Shown: piece after piece, positions 8,046-16,084 of the stretch | How positions within the stretch are numbered: the stretch's first letter is position 1 | Layout of the letters: every line of letters begins with the position of its first letter | NCBI RefSeq assembly: GCF_003052515.2 | Contig: NZ_QARE02000008.1 | Coordinates: 1 to 64,000 of the forward strand | DNA: 64,000 nucleotides | Direction: 5' to 3' | From: Pseudomonas sp. RIT409 | GTDB taxonomy: Bacteria > Pseudomonadota > Gammaproteobacteria > Pseudomonadales > Pseudomonadaceae | Made by a program: the position numbers and the translations under genes | Notes under the pieces: model-generated | What the model was told of the DNA's origin: nothing | What the model saw: the letters and a program-made list of their open reading frames with translations, nothing else | The model's database searches: none

Positions 8046-10247
8046 TCAGAGGAGTTTGTCGAGGGTGATGGGGAAGTCACGCACGCGCTTGCCGGTGGCG
8101 TGATAGACCGCATTGGACACCGCCGCTGCGACGCCGACGATGCCGATCTCCCCGACGCCTTTGGAGCCCAATTCATTGACCACATCGTCGTGTTCCTCGA
8201 CGAAGAATGCGTCGATGTCGCCGATGTCAGCGTGAACCGGCACGTGGTATTCCGCCAGGCTGTGGTTCATGAAACGCCCCAAGCCGTGGTCCGTCAGCGT
8301 CTCCTCCTGGAGCGCCATGCCCAGTCCCCACACCACCCCGCCGAGCAATTGGCTGCGGGCGGTTTTCGGGTTGATGACTCGACCGGCCGCTACCGCACTG
8401 ACCACCCGGCTGACCCTGACCGTGCCCAGGGCTTCGTCCACCCGGACCTCGACGAACACCGCCGAATGGGTCGCCGTGGAGAAACTGCTGCGTTTGGCGC
8501 TGGGCTCAGCGTCGACCTGCGCTTGCAATGCAGCGCCTTCGCATCCGGCAACCACCTCGGCAATGGAGAATCGCCGATCCTCAACCAGCACGTGCCCGTC
8601 ACCGAAACGAACCCTTTCCACAGGCACATCGGCAACGTCCGGATGGGACTTGCGCAACGCTTCCAGTATTTGGGTGCGCAGGATGAGACAAGCTTGCCTG
8701 ACAGCCGAACCGACCGACGAGACCGTAAACGACCCGCCTTGCAATGGCGCGGTGGGCAATGAAGAGTCGCCCAGCAGGAACGTCACGTCGGAAGGCAGGA
8801 CACCCACCGCGTCAGCGGCAATCTGCGTCATGACGGTGTAGGTGCCAGTGCCGATATCGGTGGTGGCACTGCTGACGGTCAGCTTGCCGGAAGCGTCGAT
8901 GCTGGCCTTCGCACTGGCCTTCATCTGCATCGCTTCCCACACGCCACCGGCCATGCCCCACCCGACCAGTTCCTTGCCTTCGCGCATGCTGCGCGGCACC
9001 GGGTTGCGTTTGCTCCAGCCAAAACGCTCGGCGCCTTGGTCGTAGCACTCCAACAACGCCTTGCTCGAATACGGCTTGCCTTCATTACCGTTGCTGTCGG
9101 CGAAATTGATGCGTCGCAGCGCCACCGGGTCAATACCCGCCGCACACGCCAATTCGTCCAACGCACCTTCCAGCGCAATCACCCCTGACGCCGCCCCCGG
9201 CGCACGCATGTCCAATGGGGTGTAGACGTCCAGCGGCACCAGTCGGTAGCTCAACGCAACGTTGTCACAGCGGTAGAGCATGCCACTCCACTCGACGAGG
9301 TGTTCGGTGAAATCCTCGAAGCGCGACGTCTGGCCAATAGCGTCGTGCCCGATGGCAAGCAGTCGGCCCTCACCGTCCGCGCCCAAACGCAACCGCTGGG
9401 ACGTGCGCGGCCGGTAGCCAAAGGTGAACATTTGCTGCCGGGTCAAGGTCACGCGCACTGAGCGTTTGAGGGTCAGCGCTGCCATGACGGCCAGCGGTAA
9501 CTGGTACTGCGGACGCAAGCCGGAACCGAAAGCCCCGCCGACAAATGCCGCGAGGATTCGGATCTTGTCCTTGGGCACGTCAAAGATCTTATGCAGGTAG
9601 TCCTGGCAATTTTGCGTGCCTTGGGTCTTGTCGTGAATCTCCAAGCTGCCGTCCGGCCGGTAAAACACCGTCGAGGCGTGAGGTTCCATCGGGTTATGGT
9701 GCTCGACCGGGGTGGTGTAGGTGACATCCACTTGAGTGGCCGACTCGGCGTAACCCTGCGCGAAGTCGCCACGCGGTTCTGGCGTTTCGGCCGGCGCCTC
9801 ATGGGACGCGTCCAACGCTGCGCCCAGATCGGTCTGGTGGGCGTCCTCCTCATAGCGGATATGCACCAGTGATCCGGCGTACCGGGCGATTTCCTGCGTC
9901 TGCGCCACCACCAACGCCAAGGGCTGGCCGCTGTAGAGCACGCGGTCGTTGTACAGCGGGCGAAAGGGCGAACCCTCCGCCGAGTCGGCGTCGCTGTAGT
10001 CATCGTCGTAACTGGAAAGCCGCGGCCGATTGCGATGGTCCAGCACCAGCAGCACACCTGGCACGCTCAGCGCCTCGTCGGTGTCGATCTGAACCACACG
10101 GCCGCTGGCGATGGTGCTGGACACCACGCTGCCATACAGCAGGCCCTGTTCAGGGTACTCGCCGGCATAGCGAGCTTGACCCGTGACCTTGGCCACGCCG
10201 TCGACCCGATCCATCGGTTGGCCTGTCACCGCCTTGAAAGTATTCAT
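8046..10247 (-). CDS. paoC: Molybdenum-binding large subunit of xanthine-oxidase-family aldehyde dehydrogenase (PaoC-like)
   Basis: The 733-residue protein is the molybdopterin-cytosine-dinucleotide subunit of an aldehyde oxidoreductase of the PaoABC (YagTSR) type. Features include the N-terminal RVDGVAKVTGQARYAGEY, the middle GGAFGSGLRPQ motif, LDMRAPGAASG, TTDIGTGTYTVMTQIAA, and the C-terminal GSKGVGEIGIVG, whose glutamate (about residue 700) is the catalytic base of the family. The arginine before APG is also in place. The complex oxidises aromatic or aliphatic aldehydes to acids. Its start overlaps the stop of the FAD subunit by four bases, so translation is coupled. The operon order small-FAD-large matches E. 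coli paoABC. No paoD/MocA-type maturation gene lies in the window. Confidence 0.92.
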   Translation of the reverse strand: MNTFKAVTGQPMDRVDGVAKVTGQARYAGEYPEQGLLYGSVVSSTIASGRVVQIDTDEALSVPGVLLVLDHRNRPRLSSYDDDYSDADSAEGSPFRPLYNDRVLYSGQPLALVVAQTQEIARYAGSLVHIRYEEDAHQTDLGAALDASHEAPAETPEPRGDFAQGYAESATQVDVTYTTPVEHHNPMEPHASTVFYRPDGSLEIHDKTQGTQNCQDYLHKIFDVPKDKIRILAAFVGGAFGSGLRPQYQLPLAVMAALTLKRSVRVTLTRQQMFTFGYRPRTSQRLRLGADGEGRLLAIGHDAIGQTSRFEDFTEHLVEWSGMLYRCDNVALSYRLVPLDVYTPLDMRAPGAASGVIALEGALDELACAAGIDPVALRRINFADSNGNEGKPYSSKALLECYDQGAERFGWSKRNPVPRSMREGKELVGWGMAGGVWEAMQMKASAKASIDASGKLTVSSATTDIGTGTYTVMTQIAADAVGVLPSDVTFLLGDSSLPTAPLQGGSFTVSSVGSAVRQACLILRTQILEALRKSHPDVADVPVERVRFGDGHVLVEDRRFSIAEVVAGCEGAALQAQVDAEPSAKRSSFSTATHSAVFVEVRVDEALGTVRVSRVVSAVAAGRVINPKTARSQLLGGVVWGLGMALQEETLTDHGLGRFMNHSLAEYHVPVHADIGDIDAFFVEEHDDVVNELGSKGVGEIGIVGVAAAVSNAVYHATGKRVRDFPITLDKLL

Positions 10248-11233
10248 CCGGCATGTCCTCCAATGGCTGCGTCGCTCAGGGCCCTGATCACTGCGCGATG
10301 GGCCAGCTTGATCTTGAACGCGTTGTGGGTCAGCGGCTGTGCGTCGCGCAGCAGCAGGTCGGCCGCGGCCGTAAAGGTTTCATGGGAGACCGGCTTGCCG
10401 ATGAGCAGCGCTTCCACGGCTTTGTCGCGCCAGGGTTTGTGGGCAACGCCCCCTAATGCAAGCCTGGCGTCGCTGATGACGTCGCCCTTGAGCTCCAGCC
10501 CCGCTGCCACCGACACCAGCGCAAAGGCATAGGACGCACGGTCGCGGATTTTCAGGTATTGGTAATGGGCGTCGAACCGCGGCGCAGGCAATTCGATGTG
10601 GGTCACCAGTTCATCGTCCGCCAACTGATTGTCACGCTGCGGCGCATCTGCAGGCAGACGGTGGAAGTCGGCGAACTCGATGCGCCGCTCACCGGCCTTG
10701 CCTTGCACATGCACCACCGCTTCCAGCGCGGCAAGCGCCACGCACATGTCGGACGGGTGAGTGGCGACACACGCATCGCTGGCCCCCAGGATTGCGTGAA
10801 TACGATTGAGCCCCGAACGCGCCGGACAACCGCTGCCCGGCTCCCGCTTGTTGCAGGGCGTGCCGGTGTCGTAGAAGTAGTAGCAGCGAGTGCGTTGCAG
10901 CAGGTTGCCGCCGGTGCTAGCCATGTTCCGAAGCTGTGCAGATGCTCCGGCGAGAATCGCCTTGGACAACAGCGGATAGCGCTGTTCGATCAACGGGTGC
11001 CACGCCAGATCCGCATTGCTGACCAGTGCGCCAATTCTGAGCCCACCGTCGGGAAGCGGCTCGACCTCGTTCAGGTCCAGCCCAGTGATGTCGATCAACC
11101 GCTCTGGGCGAACGACGTTCTCTTTCATCAGGTCGACGAGGTTGGTCCCGCCCGCGATGTATCGGCTGCTGGCATCGGCCAGCTTGACGGCCTCACTGAC
11201 ATTCTGCGGCCGTGAATAGCTGAAAGGCATCAT
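10244..11233 (-). CDS. paoB: FAD-binding subunit of aldehyde dehydrogenase, PaoB-like with extra Cys cluster
   Basis: The 329-residue protein is the middle, FAD-carrying subunit. The FAD-binding motif YIAGGTNLVDLMKENV is near residues 30-45 and ASTGGNLLQRTRC near 105-118. A Cys-rich insertion, RCYYFYDTGTPCNKREPGSGCPA, matches the region that binds an additional [4Fe-4S] cluster in E. coli PaoB; a Cys in SDACVA follows. A CO-dehydrogenase-type C-terminal domain follows (RDRASYAFALVSVAAG). It overlaps paoC and paoA by four bases at each end, indicating a tight operon. Confidence 0.92.
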   Translation of the reverse strand: MMPFSYSRPQNVSEAVKLADASSRYIAGGTNLVDLMKENVVRPERLIDITGLDLNEVEPLPDGGLRIGALVSNADLAWHPLIEQRYPLLSKAILAGASAQLRNMASTGGNLLQRTRCYYFYDTGTPCNKREPGSGCPARSGLNRIHAILGASDACVATHPSDMCVALAALEAVVHVQGKAGERRIEFADFHRLPADAPQRDNQLADDELVTHIELPAPRFDAHYQYLKIRDRASYAFALVSVAAGLELKGDVISDARLALGGVAHKPWRDKAVEALLIGKPVSHETFTAAADLLLRDAQPLTHNAFKIKLAHRAVIRALSDAAIGGHAG

Positions 11234-11754
11234 GGCTGTGTCCCTCCTTCGACTTGCTCGTCACGGCTCGCCATCAAGCCTTCCTCGACGGCGGCGATGA
11301 TGTTGCTGTAGGCGCCACAGCGACACAGGTTGCCGCTCATCAATTCTTTGATCTGGTCACGATCAGTGCCGCGCCCCTCACGGGCCAGCCCCACGGCCGA
11401 GCACAGCTGACCCGGGGTGCAATAGCCACATTGAAAAGCGTCGTGTTTGATGAAGGCCCGCTGCATGGGGTGCAACTCGTCGCCCGTCGCGAGCCCTTCC
11501 ACCGTGGTGATTTCGGCACCGTCGCACATCACTGCCAAGGTCAGGCAAGCGTTGACCCGCTTGCCATCCCGCAGCACCGTACAGGCGCCGCATTGGCCGT
11601 GGTCACAGCCTTTTTTCGTGCCGGTCAGATTCAACTCGTCCCTGAGCACGTCGAGCAGCGTCAGCCATGGCGGAATGTTCAACTGCTTCGAATCGCCGTT
11701 CAGGGTAAACGAAAGGGTATGTCGCTCGATGGGACGGGGAGCATTGGCGTTCAT
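11230..11754 (-). CDS. paoA: [2Fe-2S] subunit of aldehyde dehydrogenase, PaoA-like without Tat signal
   Basis: The 174-residue electron-transfer subunit has two iron-sulfur sites: a plant-ferredoxin type (Cys50, Cys55, Cys58, Cys70, in KGCDHGQCGACTV) and the C-terminal type (Cys109, Cys112, Cys144, Cys146, in QCGYC and CRCGAYSN). The core is close to E. coli PaoA, but PaoA there carries an N-terminal twin-arginine signal of about 50 residues, which is absent here: the protein begins MNANAPRPIERHTLSF and enters the ferredoxin fold at once. The start has GAGGT six bases upstream, so a missed extension is unlikely. The complex is therefore predicted to be cytoplasmic. It is the first gene of the operon. 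Confidence 0.92.
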   Translation of the reverse strand: MNANAPRPIERHTLSFTLNGDSKQLNIPPWLTLLDVLRDELNLTGTKKGCDHGQCGACTVLRDGKRVNACLTLAVMCDGAEITTVEGLATGDELHPMQRAFIKHDAFQCGYCTPGQLCSAVGLAREGRGTDRDQIKELMSGNLCRCGAYSNIIAAVEEGLMASRDEQVEGGTQP

Positions 11755-11902
11755 GGGGTGACCTCACGGTAATCAGACAATGTGCGCAGTGAGCTGCATC
11801 TTGCTGGTACGACTTGGAGGTTCTCTGAAACGTTCAGCGATTTGGACAAGCGAGCCCGTTTCTGTCCATTTTCCGGGTTGGCTGATCGACCTGAGCGCCC
11901 GA

Positions 11903-12343
11903 TCAGCGGGAGCGGAACGGCTGCCCGAGCATGGCCAGGGTTTTATCGTCGGGCTTGCCTGCAAAAAACTGGTCGAGGGCCTGTTTGTACAGAGGCGCTT
12001 CGTCGCTGACCCAGGCGAACAAGGTCAGGCTGGAGTGAAGCTTGAGGTCGTCCGGCGCTCCCAATATCTGTCGTGCGGTCCTGTCGCGGTGCTCAAGCAG
12101 CGCTTTGACACAGCGCTCAAGGCGCGGCCCCAGGCAAGGGTGACGCAGGTATGCCTGAGCTTCATCGGCGCCGGAAATCGAAAACCGTTGCGCGATTTCG
12201 CTGCGGCCCAAGCCCTGTAATTGAGGAAAGATGAACCACATCCAGTGGCTGGTCTTGCGCCCTGCGTGCAGCTCGACCATGACCCGGTCGAAGACGGGCT
12301 GCTGGGCGTCGACGAAGCGGGTGAGTTCGAATGGATCGTGCAT
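11903..12343 (-). CDS. DUF1810 family protein
   Basis: The 146-residue protein has the DUF1810 pattern: DPFELTRFVDAQQPVFDRVMVELHAGRKTSHWMWFIFPQ at the N-terminus, then QRFSISGADEAQAYLRHPCLGPRL and a DDLKLHSSLTLF motif. The family is widespread, soluble and lacks an established enzymatic role. The ATG has GAGGTG upstream. It is divergent from the 84-residue gene at 12469 and upstream of nothing on its own strand, so it appears monocistronic. Confidence 0.85.
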   Translation of the reverse strand: MHDPFELTRFVDAQQPVFDRVMVELHAGRKTSHWMWFIFPQLQGLGRSEIAQRFSISGADEAQAYLRHPCLGPRLERCVKALLEHRDRTARQILGAPDDLKLHSSLTLFAWVSDEAPLYKQALDQFFAGKPDDKTLAMLGQPFRSR

Positions 12344-12468
12344 GATTCACCTCAAGCGAAGGGGGGCCGCACAAAAGGTCTGGCTTCGGAAGAGCAGTTT
12401 GGGCGAACCAAAAGCTGACCAGCAGGTCAGGATGATCACTCACGCTGACACTTACCGAGGACTTCGCC

Positions 12469-12723
12469 ATGTACACCTACACCCTCGAATACGACTGTAA
12501 CGGTATTCCACACAATCATCGACTTGAGCTGAAGGCGCCACGACTGGCACCTCACGAAGCCGCGATGCATCTGTTGGAACTTCACTTTGGGGATGCTGAA
12601 AACAGCCTGGTGATGCCCAATGCCGATGCGACCCCAGACGAAATCCTGGGCCAGGCAGCGGTGCTGGGGCTGACCCATATCCGGGTCATTCCCCAATCTC
12701 CGGGCGATGAAGTGAACAGTTAA
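12469..12723 (+). CDS. Small conserved-looking protein, 84 aa, unknown
   Basis: The protein starts MYTYTLEYDCNGIPHNHRLEL and is acidic and soluble with no signal or membrane segment. GAGGA lies eight bases before the ATG, and codon use matches the neighbours, so I regard it as real. I do not recognise a domain. It is divergent from the DUF1810 gene (125-bp shared promoter region) and convergent with ridA. Confidence 0.7.
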   Translation: MYTYTLEYDCNGIPHNHRLELKAPRLAPHEAAMHLLELHFGDAENSLVMPNADATPDEILGQAAVLGLTHIRVIPQSPGDEVNS

Positions 12724-12823
12724 TCAGGCGTCCCTTGACCCATCGACAGGCGCAAAAACCTTGTTTCTGCAACCCGTCGACGGGCGGACACGCGGGGCTG
12801 GACCATTCGCCCCCTGCAACCTT

Positions 12824-13177
12824 TCAGCCTGCCGCGATGACGGTGATCTCGACCAGCAATTCAGGTGCCGCCAGCCGTGACTCCACCGTGGCCCGGGCAG
12901 GTGCCTGGCCTTCCGGCGCCCAGGCGTCCCAGACTTCATTCATGCCGGCGAAGTTGGCCTGAATGTCCGAAAGCCAGACCTGGGCACTGAGAATACGGGT
13001 CTTGTCCAGACCGACCTTGGCCAGGTAGCCATCGATCTTTTCGAGCACTTGGGCCGTTTGCCCTTTGATATCGAGGCTGCGATCGTTGGCCGTCTGGCCG
13101 CCGACGAATGTGAAGCCGTTGCATTGCACGACACGGCTCATGCGTTGGTTGGTCTCGACGCGGGTAATTTCCAGCAT
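12824..13177 (-). CDS. RidA-family enamine/imine deaminase
   Basis: The 117-residue protein belongs to the RidA/YjgF family, which hydrolyses reactive 2-aminoacrylate or other imines to keto acids. The C-terminal signature ARATVESRLAAPELLVEI contains the arginine that contacts the substrate carboxylate; QTAQVLEKIDGYLAKVGLDKTRIL is the usual middle block. AAGGAG lies seven bases upstream of the ATG. It is the last gene of the nine-gene operon at 12824-21096. Amine oxidation by the flavoproteins upstream would release imino acids, so RidA plausibly speeds their hydrolysis (inference). It is of the RidA2-7 type rather than the housekeeping RidA, judging by its VVQCNGFTFVGGQTAND opening. Confidence 0.9.
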   Translation of the reverse strand: MLEITRVETNQRMSRVVQCNGFTFVGGQTANDRSLDIKGQTAQVLEKIDGYLAKVGLDKTRILSAQVWLSDIQANFAGMNEVWDAWAPEGQAPARATVESRLAAPELLVEITVIAAG

Positions 13178-13186
13178 GTGAACTCC

Positions 13187-14365
13187 TTAATGGTGCAGAA
13201 CGTTGGAGGGTGGTAGTAGGTGCGACGCAGCGGCGTCGGCAGTCGGGTGAAACCGGTCGATGGCGAATGCATCAAGAGAGAGAGGCGAATGCTCGCCCAG
13301 AATCTGTTGCGCCAGGCGCTTGCCGACCCCTGGCCCCATTTGGAAACCGCTGCCGCAGAAGCCGAACGAATAGCTCAGGTTGCTGGCTTTGCGGCTGGCA
13401 CCGATCACGGGCAGGTCATCCTGGGTGAAGGCTTCCACCCCCGCCCAGACTCGGTTGACACCCAGGTGTCTGAGGTGGGGAAACAGGTCGGTCACGGTGC
13501 GAGCACTGGTGCCAAGGCGCGTCATGTCGACTTCCCCGTGCCGCGCTGAAAAATCCAGTGTTCCGATGAGCTTCCCGCCGATCACGACAGTGCCATTGGC
13601 AAATTGCTTGAACGACAGGGCTCGTCCCGTCGCCCCCAGCACCGGTGCGCAAAACGGCGCGACCCGGTGAGTGACCATCAGCATCAGCCCCTCGGGACGA
13701 CCCGGCACCGTCTCACCCACCTGCTCTGCCAACTCACGCCCCCAGGCGCCTGCGGCGATCACCAGATGATCGGCGGCGAACGTGCCCCGAGGGGTCGTGA
13801 CCTGCCACCGCCCTGCCCGCTGCTCAATGGTCCGAGCCGGGGTGGCCTCGTGGATGATCACGCCGAGGCGCTCTGCGGCATGATGAAAGGCGGTGACGGT
13901 CCTGAACGGTGTCGCGTACCCGTCATCCTTGACCCAGATCCCTCCGACCACATGCCGCGCCACGGAAGGCACAAGCTCGAATACGTCGTCGGCGCCAATC
14001 AGCACCTCATGATCGAAGCCCAGGCTCTGCAAGTGCTGCACACGCTCCCGGCACTCCTGCAACTCGGCCGGGGTTTCAGCGAGCTTCAACTGACCGCTGG
14101 GCACGAAACCGCCGTCATCGCCCAATACGCTGGGCAGCTCATGCCACAGCGCGCGGGATGCGAGTGCCAAGGGGATCTCTGCCGTGTGCCGCCCCAGTGT
14201 TCGTACGCCCCCGGCATTCACGCCCGACGCGTGGCGGGCGCAATACTCAGCTTCCAGCACCGTCACCCGCACGCCACTTTTCGCCAGATGGAAGGCCGTG
14301 CTCAACCCATGGATGCCGCCCCCGATGATCAGCACCTCGCTGTGCAGTTGCCTGGACTCATTCAC
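13187..14365 (-). CDS. DAO-family FAD-dependent oxidoreductase (second copy of the operon)
   Basis: The 392-residue flavoprotein has an N-terminal Rossmann motif (VLIIGGGIHGLSTAFHLAKSG, about residues 11-31, with a Glu at the end of beta-2) and the DAO-family C-terminal block (LPVIGASRKASNLSYSFGFCGSGFQMGPGVG). Relatives include sarcosine oxidase beta, D-amino-acid dehydrogenases and opine oxidase subunit B. Its GTG start at 14365 overlaps the stop of the upstream BFD/FAD gene and has GGGGGAG seven bases before it. The operon also encodes another DAO protein at 16074-17216; the two differ clearly in sequence and each may pair with the same iron-sulfur subunits or act on different intermediates. 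The substrate is not known. Confidence 0.88.
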   Translation of the reverse strand: MNESRQLHSEVLIIGGGIHGLSTAFHLAKSGVRVTVLEAEYCARHASGVNAGGVRTLGRHTAEIPLALASRALWHELPSVLGDDGGFVPSGQLKLAETPAELQECRERVQHLQSLGFDHEVLIGADDVFELVPSVARHVVGGIWVKDDGYATPFRTVTAFHHAAERLGVIIHEATPARTIEQRAGRWQVTTPRGTFAADHLVIAAGAWGRELAEQVGETVPGRPEGLMLMVTHRVAPFCAPVLGATGRALSFKQFANGTVVIGGKLIGTLDFSARHGEVDMTRLGTSARTVTDLFPHLRHLGVNRVWAGVEAFTQDDLPVIGASRKASNLSYSFGFCGSGFQMGPGVGKRLAQQILGEHSPLSLDAFAIDRFHPTADAAASHLLPPSNVLHH

Positions 14366-15734
14366 CGGCCAGCTCCCCCAGCGTAATGGGTTTGATGGGC
14401 GGGCGAATGCGGTAGTAACCGACTTCGAACGCCGAAACGCCGCGGGCTTTGGCGATCACTTCAGTAACGGTCAGCCCGCACAGGCGGCCCTGGCACGGCC
14501 CCATCCCGCAACGCCCAAAGGATTTGGCCTGGTTCGGGCCCGTGCACCCTAAGGCGACAAACTGACGGATCTCCCCGGCGGTCAGTTCCTCGCAGCGGCA
14601 CACCACGACGTTGTCGGCAGGAATGCGGTTTTCATCCTTGGGACGATACAGCGCATCGAGGAATGGCCTGATCCTCAGGTTCGCTTCCAGCCTGGACCGC
14701 AACGGGGCAGCCTTCTCATCCCGCGCCTGTTTGCCCAGGATCCCCAGCCGGTTGGCGATGCCCAGCGCCACCCACTCCCCTTGCAGCGCTGCGACCTGGG
14801 CGCCACCGATGCCCGCACCATCGCCTGCGACGTACACACCCGGCACGTCCAGCTCGCCCCATTCGTCGGCAACCGGTGTGAAGCAGAGTTGGGCGGCATT
14901 CCAGTCATGGCGTGCGCGAAGCGACTGGCTGAATTGAATGTTCGGAACCACGCCCTGGTGAAGCAGAACGCAACGCGTCGGAATGCGCAGCGCCGTGCCG
15001 GAGACGGTGAACGTCACCGCGCAGGCGGCCTCTTCGCCCTCCACGGCCAACTGGGTGGCGCCGGTATGGTGAGCGATGCCCGCGGCATGCAAGCTGCGCA
15101 TCAGTTCCAACCCCTTGCGCAGATAAGGCCAGGCCCGCAGCGCGGCGAACAGATGGCGGCGCGCGTGCCAATAATCTTCGCGCCGGGTGGTATCGATGAT
15201 CGCTTTGATCGGCACCCCGGCCCGCAGGTACTGCCAGCCCAGCAGGTACAGAAGCGGGCCGCAGCCTGCGAGCACCACAGGCTCGTTCGGGGCCAGCCCA
15301 GCGCTCTTGAGGAGGATCTGCGCAGCGCCGGCGGTCATCACGCCGGGAAGCGTCCAGCCTGGGATCGGAAACGGTCGCTCCATCGCGCCGGTGGCCAACA
15401 GCACCGCTTTACCCTTCACCGTGTGCAATCGTCCGTCGCGCAGGTAGCTGACCTCGTGCTCCCGCGTGACCTGCCACACCGAGGCGCCTGTTTCGTATTG
15501 CACGCTCGAGGCAGCCAGCGCCTGGGCCAGCTCATTGCCTCGCGCATAATCCGGGCCGAGCAGGTCGCGACGCGCCAGGGGTGCCAGCGAGATGCCTCGG
15601 TAGATCTGTCCGCCGGGGCTGGTCTGCTCGTCGAGCAACAACACTTGCAAGCCGGCCTTGGCCAGGGCAACCGATCCCGACATACCGGCAGGCCCGGCCC
15701 CGATGACGATGACATCGACAGTTCGGTGATTCAT
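14358..15734 (-). CDS. FAD/NAD(P)-binding oxidoreductase with C-terminal BFD-like [2Fe-2S] domain (HcnB/OoxA-like)
   Basis: The 458-residue protein begins MNHRTVDVIVIGAGPAGMSG, with a dinucleotide motif at residues 8-13, a second (VVLAGCGPLLYLLG) in the middle, and GVYVAGDGAGIGGA before the C-terminal part. The last 90 residues carry VVCRCEELTAGEIRQ...GRCGMGPCQGRLC, the four-Cys BFD-like iron-sulfur motif. This is the alpha-subunit architecture of cyanide synthase (HcnB), D-hydroxyproline dehydrogenase and octopine/nopaline oxidase. The ATG at 15734 was selected because it overlaps the stop of the 2Fe-2S gene (ATGA) and begins exactly at the Rossmann fold; the upstream open frame is unrelated. 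The subunit probably accepts electrons from the DAO protein. Confidence 0.9.
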   Translation of the reverse strand: MNHRTVDVIVIGAGPAGMSGSVALAKAGLQVLLLDEQTSPGGQIYRGISLAPLARRDLLGPDYARGNELAQALAASSVQYETGASVWQVTREHEVSYLRDGRLHTVKGKAVLLATGAMERPFPIPGWTLPGVMTAGAAQILLKSAGLAPNEPVVLAGCGPLLYLLGWQYLRAGVPIKAIIDTTRREDYWHARRHLFAALRAWPYLRKGLELMRSLHAAGIAHHTGATQLAVEGEEAACAVTFTVSGTALRIPTRCVLLHQGVVPNIQFSQSLRARHDWNAAQLCFTPVADEWGELDVPGVYVAGDGAGIGGAQVAALQGEWVALGIANRLGILGKQARDEKAAPLRSRLEANLRIRPFLDALYRPKDENRIPADNVVVCRCEELTAGEIRQFVALGCTGPNQAKSFGRCGMGPCQGRLCGLTVTEVIAKARGVSAFEVGYYRIRPPIKPITLGELAGE

Positions 15735-16084
15735 GAGTGCACCTCGACGCTCTGGACGCTGGCAAATGGGTAAACCAGATCGCGGGCGCCTTCCTGCGAG
15801 CGAATGCGCATGCCCTCGGCCACTTCCACCAGGCAGCTCTGACGGTTCGGCACGCCGTCGATTTCCACCAGACATTCGAAGCACACACCCATCATGCAGT
15901 AAGGCGCGCGGGGCGACTCGCTCACCGGTGTCGCGCGAAAACGCTCGATGCCGGACATCAACAGAGCCGCAGCGACCGACAGGCCTGCGGGCACGTTCAG
16001 CGGTTGGTCATTGAACGTCAGGCCCACTGTCCGGGCGACCCCGACCTCGCTTTTTATCGGTTGAAACAATGGTTCAGTGCGCAT
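15731..16084 (-). CDS. Small [2Fe-2S] subunit (HcnA-like) of amine/opine dehydrogenase
   Basis: The 117-residue protein is a ferredoxin-like subunit: SESPRAPYCMMGVCFECLVEIDG holds three Cys of the cluster and NRQSCLVEV the fourth. The fold VGLTFNDQPLNVPAGLSVAAALL precedes it. Such gamma subunits occur with BFD/FAD and DAO proteins in HcnABC and D-hydroxyproline dehydrogenase. It overlaps the DAO gene upstream by 11 bp and the BFD/FAD gene downstream by four, showing strict coupling and stoichiometric production. Confidence 0.9.
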   Translation of the reverse strand: MRTEPLFQPIKSEVGVARTVGLTFNDQPLNVPAGLSVAAALLMSGIERFRATPVSESPRAPYCMMGVCFECLVEIDGVPNRQSCLVEVAEGMRIRSQEGARDLVYPFASVQSVEVHS

